Source: Tardiphaga sp. (GTDB taxonomy: Bacteria; Pseudomonadota; Alphaproteobacteria; Rhizobiales; Xanthobacteraceae). Taken from it: a stretch of 10,824 nt of DNA. A program made the position numbers and the translations under genes. The notes beneath the pieces were generated by a model. It was not told the origin of the DNA and searched no databases. It worked only from the letters and a program-made list of their open reading frames with translations. Each line of letters begins with the position of its first letter. Position 1 is the stretch's first letter. The stretch spans positions 1 through 10,824 of the forward strand of contig JAQGJY010000019.1 of assembly GCA_028290325.1 (NCBI GenBank). The letters run 5' to 3'. Positions 7,390-10,824 of this stretch are shown here, in pieces.

Positions 7390-8778
7390 TCACTGCGGCG
7401 ACTTCGCCGCCGGCGCGGGGCCGGTCTGACCCTTCTGCTCGCCCTCGGGCGCCGCCGCGCCGCCGGCATTCTTCTTGCCGCGACGCTCGCCGCCCTCCGC
7501 GTTCTTGCCTTCCCCCTTGCTCTGCCGTTTTTTTGGCGCGAGATCGGGCGTGATGGTCTGGTCGCTATTTCCGATCGAGACCTTCGCGCCGTCGGCAAGA
7601 TTGGCGAAGCCGGTCGTGACCACGCGATCCGCCGCCGTAAGGCCGCTGGTGATGACGGCGTCGGTTTCGTTCTGCTGCGTCACCGTCACCGGCCGCGCGC
7701 TGACGATGTCGCCCGGCCCGATCACGTAGCTGAACGTGCCGCCGGGGCCGCGCTGCACCGCCGAGGTCGGCACCACGGTCGCCTGCGGCAACGTCTCGAC
7801 CTTGAGCCGGACATTGACGAACTGACCCGGCCAGAGCTGAAATTTCTCGTTCGGAAAGACCGCCTTCAACTTGACCGTGCCGGTCGTGACATCGACCTGA
7901 TTGTCGATGCCGGCGAGCGTTCCGGTATCGACGACGGTCACGCCGTCATTGCCGAAGACATCGACCAGAAGTTCACCCTTCGCGGCGGCGGCGTTGACGC
8001 GAACGATCTGCTGCTGTGGCAGGCTGAACTGCACCGCGATCGGCTGCAACTGCGTGATGACGACGAGGCCGCTGGCGTCAGATGCGCGGATGATGTTGCC
8101 CTGATCGACCAAACGCAGCCCGACGCGGCCGCTCAGCGGCGCCACCACTTTGGTGTAGCCGAGCGTCGCGGCGGCGTTGTCGATCGCCGCCTGATCGGAG
8201 CGCACCAGCGCCTCCTGCTGCGCGACGGACGCCTTCTGCGTATCGGCCTGTTGTTTCGAGCCGGCGTTGGTCGCGGCGAGTTGCTGGTAGCGGGTGAGAT
8301 CAAGGCGCGCGTTGGCCAACGTCGCCTCGTCCTGCGCCTTCTTCGCGACCGCCTGATCGTGCAGCGCCTTGTAGAGAACCGGATCGATTTCGGCCAGCAC
8401 GTCGCCGGCCTTGACGTCCTGCCCTTCCTTGAACTTGATTGCGGTCAGTTTGCCATCGACCTGCGCGCGGACGGTAACGGTGTTGAGCGCTTTCACCGAA
8501 CCGACGCCGTCGAGATAGACCGGCACGTCCTGCGTGCGCGGCGTCGCCGCCAGCACCGGCACCGCCAGATCGGGCCGTCCGCCGCCGCCCTGACCGCGTC
8601 CGGCATTCGCGGCCGGCTTCTGCTGCATCGCCATCCAGCCGATGTAACCGAGGCCGCCGAGGATCAGCAGCGTGACAAAGATCGATACGACGCGACGACG
8701 CGCCCCGCCGGCCACGCGCGTGGCCGGCGATGGCTGCGCATCCTTCCCGGTCCGCGTTCCATCCGGGTTAAAGAGCAT
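7390..8778 (-). CDS. mdtA: RND efflux membrane fusion protein, MdtA type
   Basis: This 462-residue periplasmic adaptor joins the RND pump to the outer-membrane channel. A 30-residue cytoplasmic, arginine-ending N-terminus is followed by one uncleaved TM anchor (about 30-50) and a Gly-rich linker (60-67). The lipoyl half-motifs lie at about 98-135 (VTVRAQVDGKLTAIKFKEGQ) and 205-232 (APLSGRVGLRLVDQG). They flank an alpha-helical hairpin at about 137-204 rich in Ala, Gln and Lys. A beta-barrel follows at about 240-330 (LQPIAVQFSLPQQQ, WPGQFVNVRL), then the membrane-proximal domain (about 331-405; VVPTSAVQRG). Residues from 413 on form a low-complexity Lys/Gly/Glu/Ala tail. The start is well supported: GGAGAG at 8792-8787 lies eight bases before the ATG. 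The gene begins inside the last 11 nt of the outer-membrane gene and ends 22 nt before mdtB. MdtA is preferred over AcrA because of the TM anchor and the adjacent MdtB/MdtC pair. Confidence 0.92.
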   Translation of the reverse strand: MLFNPDGTRTGKDAQPSPATRVAGGARRRVVSIFVTLLILGGLGYIGWMAMQQKPAANAGRGQGGGGRPDLAVPVLAATPRTQDVPVYLDGVGSVKALNTVTVRAQVDGKLTAIKFKEGQDVKAGDVLAEIDPVLYKALHDQAVAKKAQDEATLANARLDLTRYQQLAATNAGSKQQADTQKASVAQQEALVRSDQAAIDNAAATLGYTKVVAPLSGRVGLRLVDQGNIIRASDASGLVVITQLQPIAVQFSLPQQQIVRVNAAAAKGELLVDVFGNDGVTVVDTGTLAGIDNQVDVTTGTVKLKAVFPNEKFQLWPGQFVNVRLKVETLPQATVVPTSAVQRGPGGTFSYVIGPGDIVSARPVTVTQQNETDAVITSGLTAADRVVTTGFANLADGAKVSIGNSDQTITPDLAPKKRQSKGEGKNAEGGERRGKKNAGGAAAPEGEQKGQTGPAPAAKSPQ

Positions 8779-10249
8779 TGACGGGTCTCTCCACTCGCGG
8801 CTCCCAGCCGCCGCCCAACGCTTGATAGAGGCTGACGATCGCCAGCAGACGCGACAGCTGCACTTGCGACAGCAGGTCTTGCGCCTGGAACAACGTCAGC
8901 TGGGTGTTTAGCACGGTCACGATATCAGCGGTGCCCGCGCGCAATTGTTGTTCGGCCAGACCAAACGCGCGCTGCGACGCAGCGAGGACTTCGCGTTGCA
9001 GCCGCAGCCGTTCCGTGGTCTGGCGGATCGCGACCAGCGCGTTATCGACATCCGTGAAGGCCGACACCACCGTCTTGCGATAGGTGTTCAGCAATTCCTC
9101 CTGCCGCGCCTTGCTCAATTCGAAATTGCCCTGAATGCGCCCGCCGTCAAAGATCGGCTGCGTCAGGCTCGATGCCACATTGTAGAATACCGCCTGCGGC
9201 GTGAACAACGTCGCCAGCGCCGCACTCTGGTAGCCGCCATTGCCGGTCAGCACGATGCTCGGAAAGAACTGCGCGCGGGCGTTGCCGACATTCGCCGTTG
9301 CCGAGGCCAGATAGGCCTCCTGCCGGCGAATGTCCGGACGTTGCGTCAGCAATTCCGACGGCAGTCCCGGTGTCACCCGCGGCGACGTGATCCGGTTCAG
9401 CGAGCCGCCAGCGACCGACAGGCTTTCCGGCGGTCGCGCCACCAGCAACGCCAGCGCGTTGATGTTGGTTGCCAGCGTCTGGCGCAGCGGCGGCACCGAG
9501 GCGCGCTGAGTGGCGAGCACGCCCTCCTGCTGCGCCACTTCGAGATCGTTGCCGGTGCCTGCCGCCAGCCGCGATTTGATCGCGTCGAGGATGCGTTGGG
9601 CGCTGGCAATATTGCCGGTGGCGGTGCGGATGCGATCCTGCGATGCAAGCACCTGGAAATAGGCGTTGGCAACGGCCGCCATCGTGGTCAAGGCCACGAC
9701 TTCACGATCGAAGCGGACCGCGTTGGTGGTCTCTTCGGCCGTCAACGCCGCCGCGCGGTTCTTGCCCCAGAAATCGAACTCATAGCTGGCGCTAAGCGAC
9801 GACGAAAACGTGGTGACCTCGCGTCCGCCCGTGGTACCGACCACGGTTCCACCGGCGGTCGTGCCGGCCGACGTCGACGTGGCGCTTGAGCTTTTTAGCC
9901 GCGAAACCGACCCGAGCGCCGACAGGCTCGGCAGCAAGGCGGCCCCGGTGATTCGCGCTTGCGCGTCGGCTTGCGTAATTCGCTCGGCCGCGGCGGCGAT
10001 GTCGAGGTTGACCGTCTGCGCTTCTTCCATCAGCGCGGTCAGTTCGCGCGATCCGAAGCCGCGCCACCAGTCGAGCTTCGGCGGCGCATCGGTCCGCTTG
10101 CCGCCAGAGGCGCCGTAAGCGGACGGCACATCCAGCGCCGGATCCGGCAAATCCTTGGTCAGGATGCAGCCGCTGGTCTCTGTCGCCAACGCCAGCACGG
10201 CAAACAGACGCGCGGCGCGCAGCGCAGGACCGAACAACACTCCGCTCAC
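8768..10249 (-). CDS. Outer-membrane efflux lipoprotein, TolC/NodT (OprM-like) family
   Basis: From the GTG at 10249 this is a 493-residue outer-membrane factor, the exit duct of the tripartite pump. The N-terminus has a basic segment (LRAAR), a hydrophobic core (LFAVLALA) and a lipobox-like ETSGC that puts the lipidated cysteine at residue 28. Mature CILTKDLPDPALDVPSAYG is typical of NodT-type lipoproteins. Family landmarks, in residues from this start, are YEFDFWGKNRAA (156-167), GLPSELLTQRPDIRRQEA (295-312), NARAQFFPSIVLTG (323-336) and QPIFDGGR (364-371). Long Ala/Gln/Leu helices make up the periplasmic tunnel. The frame also opens at TTG 10267 (499 residues). GTG is preferred for its GGGAG site and normal signal-peptide length. 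A Ser/Thr/Gly-rich loop at about 119-151 probably faces outward between barrel strands. It is the first gene of the pump operon and overlaps the fusion-protein gene by 11 nt. Confidence 0.9.
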   Translation of the reverse strand: MSGVLFGPALRAARLFAVLALATETSGCILTKDLPDPALDVPSAYGASGGKRTDAPPKLDWWRGFGSRELTALMEEAQTVNLDIAAAAERITQADAQARITGAALLPSLSALGSVSRLKSSSATSTSAGTTAGGTVVGTTGGREVTTFSSSLSASYEFDFWGKNRAAALTAEETTNAVRFDREVVALTTMAAVANAYFQVLASQDRIRTATGNIASAQRILDAIKSRLAAGTGNDLEVAQQEGVLATQRASVPPLRQTLATNINALALLVARPPESLSVAGGSLNRITSPRVTPGLPSELLTQRPDIRRQEAYLASATANVGNARAQFFPSIVLTGNGGYQSAALATLFTPQAVFYNVASSLTQPIFDGGRIQGNFELSKARQEELLNTYRKTVVSAFTDVDNALVAIRQTTERLRLQREVLAASQRAFGLAEQQLRAGTADIVTVLNTQLTLFQAQDLLSQVQLSRLLAIVSLYQALGGGWEPRVERPVNAL

Positions 10250-10644
10250 GCCATTGCTCCCGGCCAACGGCCGTCCCGTCCGGTGGCGTCTTGCGCCAGC
10301 GCATCGTCAGATTGCAGCCGTCCCACCGTGTGATGCTCTCTATTCGAACCCCACGACAGTCTATCCGCCTGATCAAGGCGCGGACAGGGCTTGGGCGACT
10401 TATGCGGCTGCATTTCTGCGAGCCGGCCGGCTGCCGCGAATGCCGGTTTTGCCCATTTCACGGGGCTTTTCGGGTCACGATCGCGATCGCGCGCGCCAGC
10501 CTTACGAAGAATTCATCTGCCGAATCTTGAATATTGGCCGATTGGACGCCGCGATCAGGCTGACGCACGGGGTTGTTGAAACCCGGCGGCCGCCGCATCG
10601 TAGCTTGCAAATACGAAAAAATTGGATCGTCGGGGGCTTACGGA
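10250..10644. promoter_or_regulatory. Divergent intergenic region between the pump operon and the FAD oxidoreductase gene
   Basis: These roughly 395 bases hold no convincing gene and should carry the promoters of both flanking transcripts. For the pump operon (minus strand), the best pair I can see is CTGTCC (10387-10382) and TAGACT (10363-10358) with an 18-bp spacer. The spacer carries an inverted repeat CGCC-N7-GGCG at 10366-10380. For the plus-strand gene, TTGAAA (10576-10581) and TAGCTT (10601-10606) lie 19 bp apart, a weak match. Two perfect 12-bp palindromes occur, AGCCGGCCGGCT (10421-10432) and CGATCGCGATCG (10478-10489), plus one GANTC site at 10522-10526. The stretch 10500-10630 is visibly more A/T-rich than the coding parts. 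Regulation by a distant repressor or activator is inference. Confidence 0.5.
10257..10261 (-). promoter_or_regulatory. Ribosome-binding site supporting the GTG start of the outer-membrane gene
   Basis: On the minus strand GGGAG lies seven bases before the GTG at 10249, which is good spacing. The longer alternative, TTG at 10267, has GGGA six bases upstream but uses a rarer start codon and lengthens the signal peptide n-region. An ATG at 10254 is in another frame and stops after two codons. Confidence 0.45.
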
Positions 10645-10824
10645 ATGCGCGTCGCAGTGGTTGGAACGGGAATCGCCGGCAACGCCGCTGCGTGGGCATT
10701 GTCGCATCGATATCCGGTCACCGTGTATGACCGCGAGCTTCGCCCCGGCGGCCACAGTCACACGGTCACGATCGACTATGACGGCACGCCGCTGCAGGTC
10801 GATATCGGCTTCATCGTCTATAAC
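10645..10824 (+). CDS. FAD-dependent oxidoreductase, COG2907-type (5' part only)
   Basis: The first 60 residues of a flavoprotein are present and the gene runs off the window. The N-terminus is a Rossmann fold for FAD: strand RVAVV, GTGIAG at 7-12 (GxGxxG), then helix NAAAWAL. A second strand VTVYD ends in acidic D29, which should bind the ribose. RPGGHSHT (33-40) matches the GG-motif of amine-oxidase-like flavoproteins. The VDIGFIVYN segment at 52-60 is typical of COG2907 'predicted NAD/FAD-binding proteins', which are usually about 420 residues long. This family often stands beside DUF1365 and cyclopropane-fatty-acid synthase-like genes and has been linked to fatty-acid modification, but those neighbours lie outside the window. 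The ATG is supported by GGGGG at 10632-10636, eight bases upstream. The exact substrate cannot be told. Confidence 0.85.
   Translation, partial: MRVAVVGTGIAGNAAAWALSHRYPVTVYDRELRPGGHSHTVTIDYDGTPLQVDIGFIVYN

Noticed and set aside
7368..7598. N-terminal extension of the MdtB frame to 7598
   Set aside because: The 77 added codons give an arginine-rich sequence overlapping the fusion-protein gene. RND proteins of this family begin at the MSVSEPFIRRPV segment.
10451..10470. GCCC-N8-GGGC followed by TTTT, resembling a Rho-independent terminator on the plus strand
   Set aside because: The stem is only four base pairs, the T run is short, and no plus-strand gene ends nearby.
10155..10730. Plus-strand open frame of 191 codons across the divergent intergenic region
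   Set aside because: It starts antisense to the channel gene and ends in a different frame inside the flavoprotein gene. It has no ribosome-binding site or recognisable motif.

Overview
The window looks like a chromosomal stretch of a high-GC alphaproteobacterium. The proteins read like those of the Hyphomicrobiales, probably near Bradyrhizobium, Rhodopseudomonas or Nitrobacter. That placement is inferred from composition, the abundance of GATCG-type codons and protein style, not from a database search. I see no insertion sequences, phage genes, CRISPR arrays or compositional break. It reads as ordinary core or semi-core chromosome built around one multidrug efflux operon.

Layout from left to right: the 3' end of an unidentified plus-strand gene (1-150); a plus-strand tRNA-Cys(GCA) with encoded CCA and a recognisable promoter (197-314); then five minus-strand genes. 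Read in their own 5' to 3' direction, these are a TolC/NodT-type outer-membrane lipoprotein (8768-10249), an MdtA-type membrane fusion protein (7390-8778), an MdtB-type RND pump (4263-7367), an MdtC-type RND pump (1150-4263) and a DTW-domain tRNA aminocarboxypropyltransferase of the TapT family (393-1115). A divergent intergenic region of about 395 bp (10250-10644) follows. The window ends inside a plus-strand FAD-dependent oxidoreductase of the COG2907 type (10645-10824).

The four efflux genes are tightly packed: an 11-nt overlap, a 22-nt gap and a 1-nt TGATG overlap. They should form one operon encoding a complete tripartite pump. The two RND proteins are distinct paralogues matching MdtB and MdtC of the MdtABC (MuxABC) family, so the inner-membrane part is probably a heterotrimer. 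The fusion protein bridges the periplasm and the lipoprotein provides the outer-membrane channel. No local regulator gene is visible.

The tapT-like gene lies 34 nt downstream of mdtC. It may be read through from the pump operon, but the gap itself holds a -35/-10 pair with a 17-bp spacer that would start transcription at or beside the ATG. There is no Shine-Dalgarno sequence, so a leaderless message is plausible. This is the most interesting small-scale signal in the window. I did not find an undescribed multi-gene system here.
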